Assembly (NCBI GenBank): GCA_036362985.1
Contig: JAYGXS010000004.1
Span: 35,136,508 to 35,200,507, forward strand
Reading direction: 5' to 3'
DNA length: 64,000 nt
DNA from: Ligula intestinalis
Lineage: Eukaryota; Platyhelminthes; Cestoda; Diphyllobothriidea; Diphyllobothriidae
In this document: positions 61,001 to 62,153 of the stretch, in pieces
Position numbering within the stretch: the first letter of the stretch is position 1
Layout of the letters: the number at the start of each line of letters is the position of its first letter
The notes under the pieces: generated by a model
The model's database searches: none
The model's input: only the letters and a program-made list of their open reading frames with translations
What the model was told of the DNA's origin: nothing
Translations under genes and position numbers: made by a program

Positions 61001-62153
61001 CGCATCGGGGATTGTTGCTCTCTAAGGCGCTAATTGCTCGATGACTGGCGTACAGATCGCGACCTGCTAAAATGTGCTCGTGCTTGATTTGGCTTAACTA
61101 TTGCTCAACCAACTAGTTCACCGGAAGTGGCCTCGGAAGATTTCCTTGTCCGTGTGTTCTCCAAGTAGCAAACTGCTTTGGTAAAATTTCTTCTCAGCAC
61201 CGTGGTGGGACACTGTTCTTGCGGGTATACTGCGTGCCGGCAGACTATGACTCAAGCTACTCGCGGCTCGCGCGACTTTCACTTCTTGCAAGAAGTGGAC
61301 CTCATAAAATTTGAATGTGTGGATGGGCATCGTCAAATGAGCTGCAATTTAGCGTCAGACCTCACTGCTGCCGCATGTTCGGCATTTCGCGTCTGGAGTC
61401 TTCGATTTTCCCCTATGTAGTAACTTTATCGGCCACTGCACCTGGTCAAATAGATGACTACAGCTGTTTTTTGCCGTGGCCGTGGATGCTCTGTTTTCAT
61501 TATCTGACATTGAACGGTTGTCTGCACTCTGTAAGGGACTAAAAATGCAAGTCGTGCGAGCAGGCACCTTTAAAATCACTCATCAACGTTTAGAGTTCAT
61601 GTGGTTTGTCGTTCGTTCCGTTCACACATGCACCGTTGGACAACGTTGCGTAGACCACCACTGCTCTTAGATACCTACTCAGATTTGTTAAACGGTACAT
61701 GTGCAAACGAGGCAAGGAGCAAAATCGCAATGATCCAAAATTTTGGAGGTCGCGTATGCTTCTCCTTAGTATCTTGTACCATCGACTTCATGTGCTTTTC
61801 GAAATATATGCACGAGACTCCTTTCATCTAAGACCGAGCTTTCGGGGTGCCCATGAATTCCTAAAGTTACGGGCAGGCCGATGCCAAGTACATCTGGCCA
61901 GCCAATTTACAGTAAAATTCTCTCAGATGTTTTTCGTGATGCATTTTAAGCAGACACTGTGTTTCTCATTTCATTTATTACGTATGCAAAAAGATAAAAA
62001 GCAACAAATGGCATAGTATTTACCTAAGATGCCATCGCATTTTGCTAACTTATCATAACCTTCCTTTATTTTCATTTATTTCTGAAGGCATTCCAAATGC
62101 TCAGGGCCATAACGCCAAGACCCAACTTGCCTGCTGAGAATCCAGATTTCATG
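6893..62153 (+). CDS. TRPM: TRPM-family cation channel gene (22 exons found, both ends incomplete)
   Basis: TRPM channels are tetrameric, non-selective or Ca2+/Mg2+-permeable cation channels, usually in the plasma membrane. The 22 exons join in phase to give 1163 codons. In order, they encode a CxC-x5-H motif (res 8-16), melastatin homology regions (res ~58-690), a pre-S1 amphipathic segment (res ~712-735), S1 (~736-753), S2 (~762-776), S3 (~797-812), S4 (~830-849) followed by the conserved SRxxGPK, S5 (~868-891), a pore helix and FGE filter (918-920), a Cys pair (937, 943), S6 (~953-975), a TRP helix centred on W990, and a Cys/His-free linker to a coiled coil (~1110-1138). Members are usually 1000-1900 residues. 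No enzyme domain (NUDT9-H or alpha-kinase) was found before the window ends. Introns range from 87 bp to 6.9 kb. The paralogue cannot be named from sequence alone. Confidence 0.92.
7065..7374. other. Intron start, nothing recognised
   Basis: First part of the intron between the exons at 6893 and 8521. No ORF with a recognisable domain. Confidence 0.5.
7375..8135 (-). mobile_element. Penelope-like element 3' part (endonuclease tail plus 3' end), antisense in intron
   Basis: Minus-strand translation gives IAEHVAAVRRNDTNSQVAAH, then MVEILARGNSRMSRESLGAW and CTGPSIQTNATACQ, in two frames. This is the conserved end of a PLE GIY-YIG endonuclease (EH-AAVRR; SQVAAHS; EILARG..R.SRE). The remaining sequence down to about 7375 is the 3' UTR, and it ends in the GATTGCATCTTCTTTTTCTT-type terminus (as read on the minus strand) shared with the copies near 34.3 and 53.1 kb. 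Frameshifted and truncated at its 5' end. Orientation is opposite to the host gene. Confidence 0.8.
8521..8692 (+). CDS. TRPM: TRPM exon b: start of melastatin homology region
   Basis: Acceptor CCTTTTCAAG|TAC and donor ACGC|GTAAGT. The frame reads YIRIAQETKFEKIDNLLFNI, then WQLPKPELVLTFYG. The phrase W-x-LPKP-x-L-[VI]-x-[TS]-x-x-G is a hallmark of TRPM MHR1. It ends LGKITRQT plus one base (phase 1), as expected before the 'TWLLTDG' strand in the next exon. Confidence 0.93.
8693..10979. other. Intron, first half: unassigned DNA with a GC-rich patch at 9431-9860
   Basis: Between exons b and c. Around 9431-9860 the sequence becomes GC-rich and contains short ORFs without domains. It ends near a CAATAAATACAC string that could be a polyadenylation signal of an old retroelement, but no termini were found. 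The rest is AT-rich and not recognised. Confidence 0.4.
10980..12745. mobile_element. Large inverted-repeat (foldback) structure, arms of ~430-545 bp
   Basis: The left arm (about 10980-11525) is the reverse complement, with scattered differences, of the right arm (about 12313-12745). Matching landmarks are ACCCGAAAGTCTT (left) against AAGACTTTTAGGGGGTCTACC (right, other strand), the 'CAGCTGTTCATTCGTTGCGCT' block, GTCAGTTCTATTGACCTCA, and the outer CATTGTGATTGTGTAGG block. The roughly 790-bp centre has no recognised gene. Either this is one foldback element or two head-to-head copies of a retroelement terminus. The left arm also carries AGAAGAAGAAGACTCAATCG, like the palindrome at 47.4 kb. Confidence 0.8.
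12820..12986 (+). CDS. TRPM: TRPM exon c: MHR1/2 nucleotide-fold segment
   Basis: Acceptor ATAAAAAG|GA and donor TTTCTG|GTACGT. With the base carried from exon b it reads RTWLLTDGKLGGTAELVAQA, then MKELQVIGLTPWALLANAEC. This corresponds to the TRPM blocks 'AWI[IL]TGGTNTGV..VGEA' and '[IV]IGIAPWG.[VL].N...L'. The Gly-rich loop is changed (TDGKLGGT). The exon ends in phase 0. Confidence 0.93.
12987..15551. other. Intron with a short tandem repeat and a degenerate SINE
   Basis: Between exons c and d. It contains a two-copy ~48-bp tandem repeat near 13555-13645 and a GC-richer stretch around 13480-13830. A degenerate tRNA-derived SINE-like segment lies near 13990-14140 (minus), and a short PLE-terminus-like string, GAAGATGCGATCACTGGAGC, at about 14584. 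Nothing else is recognised. Confidence 0.5.
13555..13645. repeat. Two-copy tandem repeat (~48 bp unit)
   Basis: The unit GAACAGAGAYAATGTTTTGT followed by YGGCAAA and a G-rich spacer occurs twice in a row. Seen directly. Confidence 0.8.
15552..15696 (+). CDS. TRPM: TRPM exon d: 'NHTHYLLID' segment
   Basis: Acceptor TTGCCACAG|AAG and donor AAAAG|GTATGT. It reads KFTSSEKGIELAENHTHYLL, then IDTKGKKVNDMIIFRTQFEA. TRPM proteins have '..L[DN].NH[ST]HF[IL]L.D.G....G.E...R..LE' at this position. The exon starts in phase 0, continuing exon c directly, and ends in phase 1. Confidence 0.92.
15796..15897 (+). CDS. TRPM: TRPM exon e: variable Ser/Thr/Asn/Gln-rich loop
   Basis: A 102-bp exon separated from exon d by an intron of only 99 bp. 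Acceptor CTCTATTATAG|CG and donor CCTG|GTAAGT. It reads ASSEAQKVDYNNAHRSTTDF, then SRQNSEPQQIP. It is low-complexity and polar, which suits the variable surface loop between the LE helix and the '[VI]P..G[IL][LV][VL].GG' strand. No family motif of its own. The call rests on splice sites and matching phases (1 in, 1 out). Confidence 0.75.
17030..17165 (-). mobile_element. tRNA-derived SINE
   Basis: On the minus strand, TGGCTAGAGTGCTAAAC is followed by GTCGCGAGGTTTGAGCC, giving A-box and B-box-like promoter elements for RNA polymerase III at tRNA spacing. The tail GTATGACTGG/GGTTGATGACGGCTAA is shared with the copies at 21.2 and 45.2 kb. Confidence 0.7.
17285..17420 (+). mobile_element. tRNA-derived SINE, partial
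   Basis: GTTAGAGCGTTGGACTTTTG is followed by CATGGGTTCGAGCTCAG, giving A-box/B-box spacing like a tRNA. The body is degenerate. Confidence 0.6.
17650..18240 (-). mobile_element. LINE 3' UTR/3' end, antisense
   Basis: Read on the minus strand, the element ends GGGAGTTCAAAGGTGTTTTG, CCTATATTTCCTTTAATAAA, then a TTTGACTTGA microsatellite-like tail. The same end is seen at 20085-20480 (minus) and 28060-28582 (plus), where coding sequence of the reverse transcriptase C-terminus precedes it. The GGAGAAAAACTGTCGC block near 17940 (plus-strand reading) is shared with the copy at 20.2 kb. Confidence 0.75.
18539..18642 (+). CDS. TRPM: TRPM exon f: 'PVCGILVGG' Rossmann-like strand
   Basis: Acceptor TCTTTCAAG|CC and donor TTTCG|GTAAGA. 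It reads AAMSPVCGILVGGDKEHLQQ, then ALKQNIPFVVIS. It matches the TRPM block '[VI]P.[VC]G[LI][VL]..GG...[IL].....[LI]....P[VF]V[VI].[ED]'. Phase 1 in, phase 0 out, matching both neighbours. Confidence 0.92.
19790..19990 (+). mobile_element. tRNA-derived SINE
   Basis: A B-box-like GGTCGCGGGTTCGAATGTT follows a degenerate A-box region. The 3' body reads GGATGACTGGCTGATG, then CCAGAAATGGCCATTC, shared with copies at 31.3 and 37.5 kb. Confidence 0.65.
20085..20480 (-). mobile_element. LINE 3' end, antisense
   Basis: On the minus strand it ends GGGAGTTCAAAGGTATTTAT, CTATATTTCCCTAATAAAACTGAACTG and a (TGAACTGAAG)-like tail. Same family as 17650-18240 and 28060-28582. Truncated, with no coding frame. 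Confidence 0.75.
22273..22385 (+). CDS. TRPM: TRPM exon g: 'DSGGLANVL' segment
   Basis: Acceptor TTTTCTTTGAAG|GAC and donor AAAAA|GTAAGT. It reads DSGGLANVLERCVDMMKKKR, then RWSNLNMNLK. The block corresponds to TRPM '[DE]G[ST]GR.[AS]D[IVL]LA' directly after the VV[VI] strand. The usual Arg is replaced by Leu. It starts in phase 0 and ends in phase 2, matching both neighbours. Confidence 0.88.
22386..23006. other. Intron, no element recognised
   Basis: 621-bp intron between exons g and h. An open frame upstream of 23007 (from about 22864) happens to be in frame with exon h, but the acceptor CTCTTCCCACAG fits better. Confidence 0.6.
23007..23167 (+). CDS. TRPM: TRPM exon h: MHR helix pair
   Basis: Acceptor CTCTTCCCACAG|G and donor AAATCAG|GTAATT. 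It reads IADAVSGIWDLKEGEVGLLE, then LNHAYLLEFISSG and GAELDAFIVKSLTKS. It matches the TRPM pattern 'I..I[ML]....L[ML]TV[FY]......[ED][LFV]D..IL.AL[LV]K'. It starts with one base completing the split codon from exon g and ends in phase 1. Confidence 0.9.
23168..26265. other. Intron carrying a decayed LINE
   Basis: Between exons h and i. The LINE occupies about 23850-25600. Flanking intron DNA is AT-rich with no other recognised element. Confidence 0.7.
23850..25600 (+). mobile_element. Decayed LINE with reverse transcriptase (endonuclease-RT family)
   Basis: Plus-strand frames read RLDIAELRQPS near 23880, then the RT: NSKASGDDGIPTEICESCPD, LYEVIMQARRDEVVPNDLGS, NCRNISFIDVAAKVL (24480-24740), GFRVW-like and QPTAVC-like blocks, SGVRQGC region near 25060, DLDYADEIALLA (25181-25216) and FKYLKTRLLPNGQSKDGIVS with ARRIF (25390-25475). 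The order is that of the fingers, palm and thumb of a non-LTR reverse transcriptase. Several stops and frameshifts break it, and the catalytic YADD reads YADE. Same general family as the frame at 1-464. It lies in the same direction as the host gene. Confidence 0.88.
26266..26381 (+). CDS. TRPM: TRPM exon i: 'LNRTDFL' ankyrin-like MHR helices
   Basis: Acceptor TTTAATTACAG|AG and donor TGGCGC|GTAAGT. It reads ELFEGVDANEIWKFRLRMAL, then QLNRTDFLSENMFAGVDWR. TRPM proteins read '..LA[VLM].W[ND]R.D[IFV]A...IF....[EQ]W' here. Phase 1 in and 0 out. A second possible acceptor (GTATTCAG at 26236-26244) would give the wrong phase. Confidence 0.92.
26469..26615 (+). CDS. TRPM: TRPM exon j: 'DKRDFLQLLLDAGFPLHRYIT'
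   Basis: Follows exon i after an intron of just 87 bp. Acceptor CCTTTTGAAG|ATG and donor CCAAT|GTATGT. It reads MVPDKFVEISLLEDKRDFLQ, then LLLDAGFPLHRYITLELIEK and LYQADFETN. This is the very characteristic TRPM block '[AM]L...R.[DE]FV.L[LF][LI].[NH]G[VL].[LM]..F[LI]T...L..LY'. Phase 0 in and out. Confidence 0.95.
26850..27330 (+). repeat. Dispersed direct repeat, copy 1 of 3
   Basis: Starts GCAGATGGGAATATGAACTT, and includes GTAAGACACCCGGGTAG and CGCCC/GATTGGATTTTG. It shares order and wording with 27615-28190 and 29445-29990, all in the same orientation. Confidence 0.7.
27615..28190 (+). repeat. Dispersed direct repeat, copy 2 of 3
   Basis: Starts AAGAATATGAGCTTACCACC, and includes GTAAGACACCCGAG, CGAGCGCCATGATTGGTTTG and TAGAAATTAGCGAGGCATGA. 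At its right end it runs into LINE coding sequence (GTTGACAGGCTCAGCTTGGT). Confidence 0.7.
28060..28582 (+). mobile_element. LINE reverse transcriptase C-terminus and 3' end (CR1/Jockey-like)
   Basis: The plus-strand frame near 28210-28308 reads AWNTLPEEVVLSTCVNAFKS, then RLDMHQ and a stop. This is the typical end of CR1/Jockey-type RT polypeptides ('W N x LP EEV ... S V N x FK x x LD'). The 3' UTR follows, ending GGGAGTTCAAAGGTATTCGC, AATAAA and a TGATGCTGATACTGATGC microsatellite tail. It is 5'-truncated. Confidence 0.82.
29445..29990 (+). repeat. Dispersed direct repeat, copy 3 of 3
   Basis: Begins GCAGATGGGAATATGAGCTT, and contains CGAGCGCCATATTGGTTTG, GTCTGGTTTGAATGTATTGA, TAGCTAGGCATGATACC and GCCGACAGGCTCAGTATGG, in the same order as copies 1 and 2. 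Confidence 0.7.
31740..31900. repeat. Short foldback made of two inverted SINE 3' ends
   Basis: TATTTAGGAGGTGTGGCAGA (31751 on) pairs with TCTGTCAACCCTCCTAAATA (to about 31890) on the other strand. The arms are about 45 bp and enclose a TGGCGGGATTTGAATCCAC B-box-like string in minus orientation. Confidence 0.8.
32041..32185 (+). mobile_element. tRNA-derived SINE
   Basis: TAACTCAACTGGGAGAGCAT (A-box-like) and GCAGGTTCAAATCCCGCCG (a good B box) at tRNA spacing are followed by GCGAGTTTTTTTCACAAT and a tail shared, inverted, with 31740-31845. It looks like a pol III-transcribed SINE head and not a functional tRNA gene, because a clean acceptor stem is missing. Confidence 0.75.
33122..33260 (+). 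mobile_element. tRNA-derived SINE
   Basis: GTGGCTTGAGTGTTAGAGGG (A-box side) and GGTCGCTGGTTTGAGCCCCA (B-box) are followed by GGGTATGGCTGGTTCGTGAC, the body shared with other copies in the window. Confidence 0.75.
33485..33614 (+). CDS. TRPM: TRPM exon k
   Basis: Acceptor CTTCCGCACAG|ATG and donor TCTTCAG|GTGAGT. It reads MPKVISMTVVDTVLSHTLGH, then KFNKVLPKEQYKKKC. In TRPM the matching region is 'V..V[IV]..L[LM]G..Y...Y...', a weakly conserved linker between MHR3 and MHR4. Phase 0 in, 1 out, in agreement with neighbours. Confidence 0.82.
33615..35318. other. Intron containing an antisense PLE fragment
   Basis: Between exons k and l. The first 700 bp are unassigned. The PLE fragment covers about 34320-35150. 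Confidence 0.7.
34320..35150 (-). mobile_element. Penelope-like element 3' part, antisense
   Basis: Aligns block by block with 7375-8135: GCTCGATGGCCGGCGTGCG, TGATGATTGCTCGGCCATTT, CTCCGCACCGAAT and CCTCACGCGACCGTCACCTC in the same order. It also has the terminal GATGCAATCGCTGGGACAAG, TTGACGTTTCGGATTCTC block at 34352-34398. The endonuclease coding part is badly decayed. Confidence 0.78.
35319..35529 (+). CDS. TRPM: TRPM exon l: MHR4 'LLLQLLIWAFICRRFELSHIIW'
   Basis: Acceptor CTTTTTGTCCCAG|CG and donor GGCTTT|GTAAGT. It reads LDSDEEDGEKLLLQLLIWAF, then ICRRFELSHIIWLLMKEPIP, AALLLVNLAERMK and KENDELQRMA. It matches the TRPM block 'LL[LV]WA[VI][LF].[NR]R.E[ML]A..[FM]W..[GK].......ALV[AG]..L...[ML]'. 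Phase 1 in, 2 out. Confidence 0.95.
35530..37230. other. Intron with a tandem duplication
   Basis: Between exons l and m. It contains two direct copies of a ~400-bp unit at 36110-36920. The remainder is unassigned. Confidence 0.7.
36110..36920. repeat. Two-copy direct tandem repeat (~400 bp unit)
   Basis: Copy 1 (about 36165-36515) and copy 2 (about 36535-36920) share GTAGCTAC, GCTCATGCG(G/A)CAGGG, CGGCCACAC, AAACA(T/C)GCGCAATGATCTC, GGCTTCGTATTC, GTCGACAGAAAAT and CGACTATGCC(T/G) in the same order. Copy 2 has an extra ~70-bp stretch before the CGACAGAAAAT block. Confidence 0.85.
37231..37456 (+). CDS. TRPM: TRPM exon m: 'ERMAVGILEECHSND...VWFGNIS'
   Basis: Acceptor ATACCTTCTAG|A and donor AAGAGG|GTGAGT. 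It reads FYERMAVGILEECHSNDTAN, then SQLILAKEGKCKHFIEHQAS and QTCVKRVWFGNIS. It matches the TRPM block '[FY]...A[VI][GE][LV]L..C...[DN]...A..L[LI].........[LI]..A.......[FL][VI][AE]H..[CS]Q..[LV]...[WI][MF]G.[LI]'. One base completes the split codon from exon l, and the exon ends in phase 0. Confidence 0.95.
37457..37620 (+). mobile_element. tRNA-derived SINE immediately after a splice donor
   Basis: CGAGTTTGAATCCTGGGTGC is B-box-like and starts about 35 bp after the exon m donor. The body TTTAGTATGGCTGGCTGAAG, then AGAAATGGTCATTC is shared with copies at 19.9 and 31.3 kb. Confidence 0.65.
37457..38539. other. Intron beginning inside a SINE
   Basis: Between exons m and n. A SINE body occupies about 37457-37620. 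The rest is AT-rich and unassigned. Confidence 0.6.
38540..38650 (+). CDS. TRPM: TRPM exon n: hydrophobic segment before the pre-S1 linker
   Basis: Acceptor TTTTATTACAG|TAT and donor GCCCAG|GTACGC. The frame that agrees with both neighbours (phase 0) reads YSFSIIMGIIFPPVVPLIVE, then YRENRQIRNPHSG. TRPM proteins carry an apolar, Pro-containing '[FL]...P[FP]L.P.[IL]...[YF][RK]' segment here. A second open frame (FVQHHNGHHIPSS) is rejected on phase and composition. Confidence 0.85.
39820..40680 (+). mobile_element. Penelope-like element fragment: RT end plus GIY-YIG endonuclease
   Basis: Plus-strand frames read VSETVARSLALFGLGVAHKP, then IWQQVMRPKDPI, GFVYRLQCSCWMCNYIGETS and ATHAAEMGHVFKFDAVKIVD with QIKEVW. 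CxCxxCxYIGET is the PLE-type GIY-YIG core with its preceding Cys motif, and GH.FKFD...I..RD is its C-terminal part. Upstream (39820-40230) the RT 'FLDV...R...G....SV' thumb part can be followed only through stops. Degenerate and truncated. Confidence 0.85.
41101..42430. other. Intron portion, nothing recognised
   Basis: Lies between the two PLE fragments. Short ORFs without motifs and no clear inverted or tandem repeat. Confidence 0.4.
42440..43840 (+). mobile_element. Penelope-like element: reverse transcriptase and GIY-YIG remnant
   Basis: Frames in order read MMTLFLDISSLFTNVPVAET (RT motif A), QLDGVAKGSPLGSL (motif B), NYGRYVDDIFAI (motif C with both Asp, about 42920), LPFLDVLL, GLYTNFNSFV and HQRRNLIN. 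These are followed by ERYPDRFIMKNM-like, SLFTKVPF-like and QAVARTFSAADVRLLFS, then SYESALIKKAKSK, LSHMVDSGHCVEPSEALKVI and QRSLATAEAIAIRL. This is the most complete PLE in the window (RT through endonuclease tail). It has several stops and frameshifts, and the GIY-YIG core itself is damaged. Confidence 0.9.
44313..44444 (+). CDS. TRPM: TRPM exon o: pre-S1 linker
   Basis: Acceptor TTGGTTTAG|AAT and donor AACTTT|GTAAGC. It reads NKNGDQTHGAREASRSGRKN, then KTYFNYIKDFYCAPQTRFIN with NF. The TRPM phrase '[RY]F..[FY]..[FY][YE].AP..[KR]F[WI].' just before S1 is clear. Phase 0 at both ends. Confidence 0.93.
44445..45349. other. Intron with a SINE (minus) at 45118-45265
   Basis: Between exons o and p. 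AT-rich. The SINE copy reads AGCCGTCATTAGCCAGCCAT, then ACCCGCAAACCTCTTGGCTT on the plus strand (the reverse of the tRNA-like head). Confidence 0.65.
45350..45481 (+). CDS. TRPM: TRPM exon p: transmembrane helices S1 and S2
   Basis: Acceptor TATTTTTAG|ATT and donor AGATCG|GTAGGT. S1 reads ILSVLLIIAFSLAILLW (res 737-753), and the S2 region reads IPYIVIYGLFFGILLENIRS (res 761-780). In TRPM2/4/5/8, S2 ends with an acidic Glu and a Gln (E-x-x-Q) that hold Ca2+. Here the end is LENIRS, where Arg779 aligns with the conserved Arg, Asn777 falls at the Ca2+-ligand Glu and Ser780 at the Gln. Phase 0 at both ends. Confidence 0.93.
46735..47246 (-). pseudogene. Unidentified minus-strand reading frames, probably retroelement remnant
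   Basis: Two overlapping minus-strand frames, GYKQSYMQNLLAEFCSEAVV / ISVNGRRIQVLNGK (47246 down) and ADGHQLQGSFSSVAVANAYK (47094 down), look like one broken coding region joined by a frameshift near 47100. It ends in a Pro/Ala/Gly-rich segment. No family recognised. It could be the ORF1/gag-like part of the element whose end forms the palindrome at 47.4 kb. Confidence 0.4.
47401..47456. repeat. Near-perfect palindrome (head-to-head element ends)
   Basis: GAAGAAGAAGAAGACTCGATCG is followed immediately by its reverse complement, with zero spacer at 47430/47431. The arms differ only by one trinucleotide unit in the GAA/TTC run. A variant of the same end (AGAAGAAGACTCAATCG) occurs at about 11397. 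Confidence 0.95.
47690..48480 (+). mobile_element. Decayed LINE reverse transcriptase fragment (CR1/Jockey-like)
   Basis: The plus-strand frame around 48130-48340 reads SPGLDAILAKPLKSLASQMA, then ALVFQASFATGCLRAS, stop, KPATLTPLLKRRCRVPATNY and RPVKIT. This matches the RT start 'SPGPDGI...LKELA...A.PL...F.ASL.TG..P..WK.A...PL.KKG.....NYRPVSLT'. Upstream (47700-47900) is the basic linker ahead of the RT. The palm motifs are absent, and there are many stops. Confidence 0.85.
49364..49612 (+). CDS. TRPM: TRPM exon q: S2-S3 linker, S3, S4 and SRxxGPK
   Basis: Acceptor TTTCCCCCTCCAG|GGT and donor AAAATG|GTGAGT. It reads SSWNLVFFACICLFILGN (S3, res 794-811), WLTRLFFAIYLLVAFAFLFR (res 826-845), then FFVASRSIGPKLLMINKM. 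The last phrase is the TRPM S4-S5 signature 'SR.[LI]GPK[LIV].M...M'. At the Ca2+-site position WNxxD of S3 this protein has WNLVF (Phe800 for Asp). The S4 Arg used by ligands in TRPM8 is Phe842, with an Arg three residues later (Arg845). Phase 0 at both ends. Confidence 0.95.
49613..50641. other. Intron with a PLE endonuclease fragment
   Basis: Between exons q and r. A PLE remnant lies at about 49840-50140. The remainder is unassigned, with a GC-richer patch at 50140-50280. Confidence 0.7.
49840..50140 (+). mobile_element. Penelope-like element GIY-YIG endonuclease fragment
   Basis: It reads WACGAGYIGRIGWRLSK, then LSVIYKVSPKCLNSLGQRLL and ATAEAAATRLVKPALCAQEK. C.CGA.YIGR..RRLS is the GIY-YIG start, and the 'KVIY.V.P....LRQRLLATAEALAIR..KP.LC.QK' tail is shared with the element at 43.6-43.83 kb. 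The middle of the domain is deleted. Confidence 0.85.
50642..50843 (+). CDS. TRPM: TRPM exon r: S5, pore helix and selectivity filter
   Basis: Acceptor CCATTGCTAG|GTA and donor GCCCTAG|GTAAGT. S5 reads LLPFLAIIIIFWLSFTVFLV (res 868-887). The pore helix and filter read MRNSFFAMFGEFNIDD (res 910-925). [FY]G[EQ] is the TRPM filter; the FGE form with Glu920 is like TRPM6/7 (and YGE of TRPM1/3), whereas TRPM2/8 have FGQ. Two more acids (Asp924, Asp925) follow in the outer pore. Phase 0 in, 1 out. Confidence 0.96.
51026..51161 (+). CDS. TRPM: TRPM exon s: outer pore Cys pair and S6
   Basis: Acceptor CTAAATTACAG|AC and donor TTTAC|GTGAGT. It reads RLEEECSAADGCTYPFYDWS, then YPLVYAVYVLCTHVILINLL and IAMFT. 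The Cys937/Cys943 pair corresponds to the outer-pore disulphide of TRPM2/4/8. S6 with '[IV]LLINLLIAMF' is diagnostic of TRP channels and TRPMs in particular. Phase 1 in, 2 out. Confidence 0.96.
51255..51280. repeat. (GGA)n microsatellite
   Basis: Eight or nine GGA units in a row. Seen directly. Confidence 0.95.
53089..53560. mobile_element. Foldback of two head-to-head PLE termini, arms ~148 bp
   Basis: The left arm (53089-53236) and right arm (53414-53560) are inverted copies: GATGCGATCACTAGAACAAG, CTGACGTTTTGGAGTCTGTC, AAGAATCCTTAATCATAG and GCACAGATATCACGGT against their complements. The outer blocks GATCGCATCTTCTTCTT and GAATCCGAAACGTCAG are the same terminal sequence as in the PLE copies at 7.4 and 34.35 kb. 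The ~177-bp spacer contains no gene. It is intronic and very close to exon t. Confidence 0.9.
53613..53803 (+). CDS. TRPM: TRPM exon t: TRP helix and post-TRP region
   Basis: Acceptor TTATTTTTAAG|G and donor TTTCT|GTAAGT. It reads KRYSQMESESKQLWAMQQFI, then LVQTFTTAPPLPPTVMLIWP and LVCIYQILTVC. This matches TRPM '...[VM][QE]..[SN][DE]Q[VIL]W[KR]FQR[YF].L[IV].EY..[RK]P..PPP.I', the TRP helix (W990) and the re-entrant second helix. The conserved Tyr and Arg of 'EYxxR' are Phe1001 and Ala1004 here. One base completes the codon split from exon s; it ends in phase 1. Confidence 0.95.
54040..54700 (-). mobile_element. Penelope-like element endonuclease tail and 3' UTR, antisense
   Basis: The minus-strand frame from 54691 reads LSYIFKFDDTDILTRNDNRV, then SRDLLEC, the GH.FKFDE.EIL.R.DNR.SREL[LW]E end of a PLE GIY-YIG endonuclease. 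The following 3' UTR aligns with 7550-7760 and 34500-34700 (GGCTCCCCGTTTATCGGTGA and ATGCTCGATGACCAAAGTGC on the plus strand). It ends near GACGCTTCAGGTTCCAGC at about 54103. Confidence 0.82.
55271..55295. repeat. Perfect 10-bp stem hairpin
   Basis: CTGTAGCGGC, loop GAAGA, GCCGCTACAG. Seen directly. The function is unknown, and it could be a chance or repeat-derived hairpin in the intron. Confidence 0.85.
58179..58483 (+). CDS. TRPM: TRPM exon u: post-TRP linker helix and coiled coil
   Basis: Acceptor TGCATGTTAAG|GT and donor CCAGAG|GTGAGT. It reads RIERSERHERQLISWQKFCS, then LDFLRHNKMN, a charged stretch (KFASKESREKGIF), and ETKTIMETLAVLQNYIEELS with DGLARVNPE. TRPM C-termini have '....E..L..WE......[YF]L....' and then a tetramerising coiled coil whose a/d positions here are I/M/L/L/I/L. 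It is the longest exon (305 bp). Two bases complete the codon from exon t; it ends in phase 0. Confidence 0.9.
59736..59750. repeat. Short (AT)n microsatellite
   Basis: A run of AT dinucleotides, seen directly. Confidence 0.85.
60990..61480 (-). mobile_element. Penelope-like element 3' part, antisense
   Basis: On the plus strand it reads AATTGCTCGATGACTGGCGT, then TTGCTCAACCAACTAGTTCACC and TACTCGCGGCTCGCGCGACTTTC, collinear with the copies at 7.6-8.1, 34.5-35.0 and 54.2-54.6 kb. The minus-strand frame contains FKFYEVHFLQEVKVAR, a damaged version of FKFDE.EIL.R. Heavily decayed. Confidence 0.78.
62088..62153 (+). CDS. TRPM: TRPM exon v (last found)
   Basis: Acceptor TTTATTTCTGAAG|GCA and donor TTTCATG|GTAAGT. 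The 66-bp exon reads AFQMLRAITPRPNLPAENPD with FM. Both phases are 0, continuing exon u. No family motif is recognisable. It has strong splice sites and an open frame in an otherwise stop-rich region. It ends in a donor, so at least one more coding exon lies downstream. Confidence 0.68.

Larger units (their letters stand above)
58484..62087. other. Intron with repeats
   Basis: Between exons u and v. It contains a repeat at about 59130-59260 shared with 21.09 kb, an (AT)n run at 59736-59750, a GC-rich patch at 60690-60960 and an antisense PLE at about 60990-61480. Confidence 0.65.
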
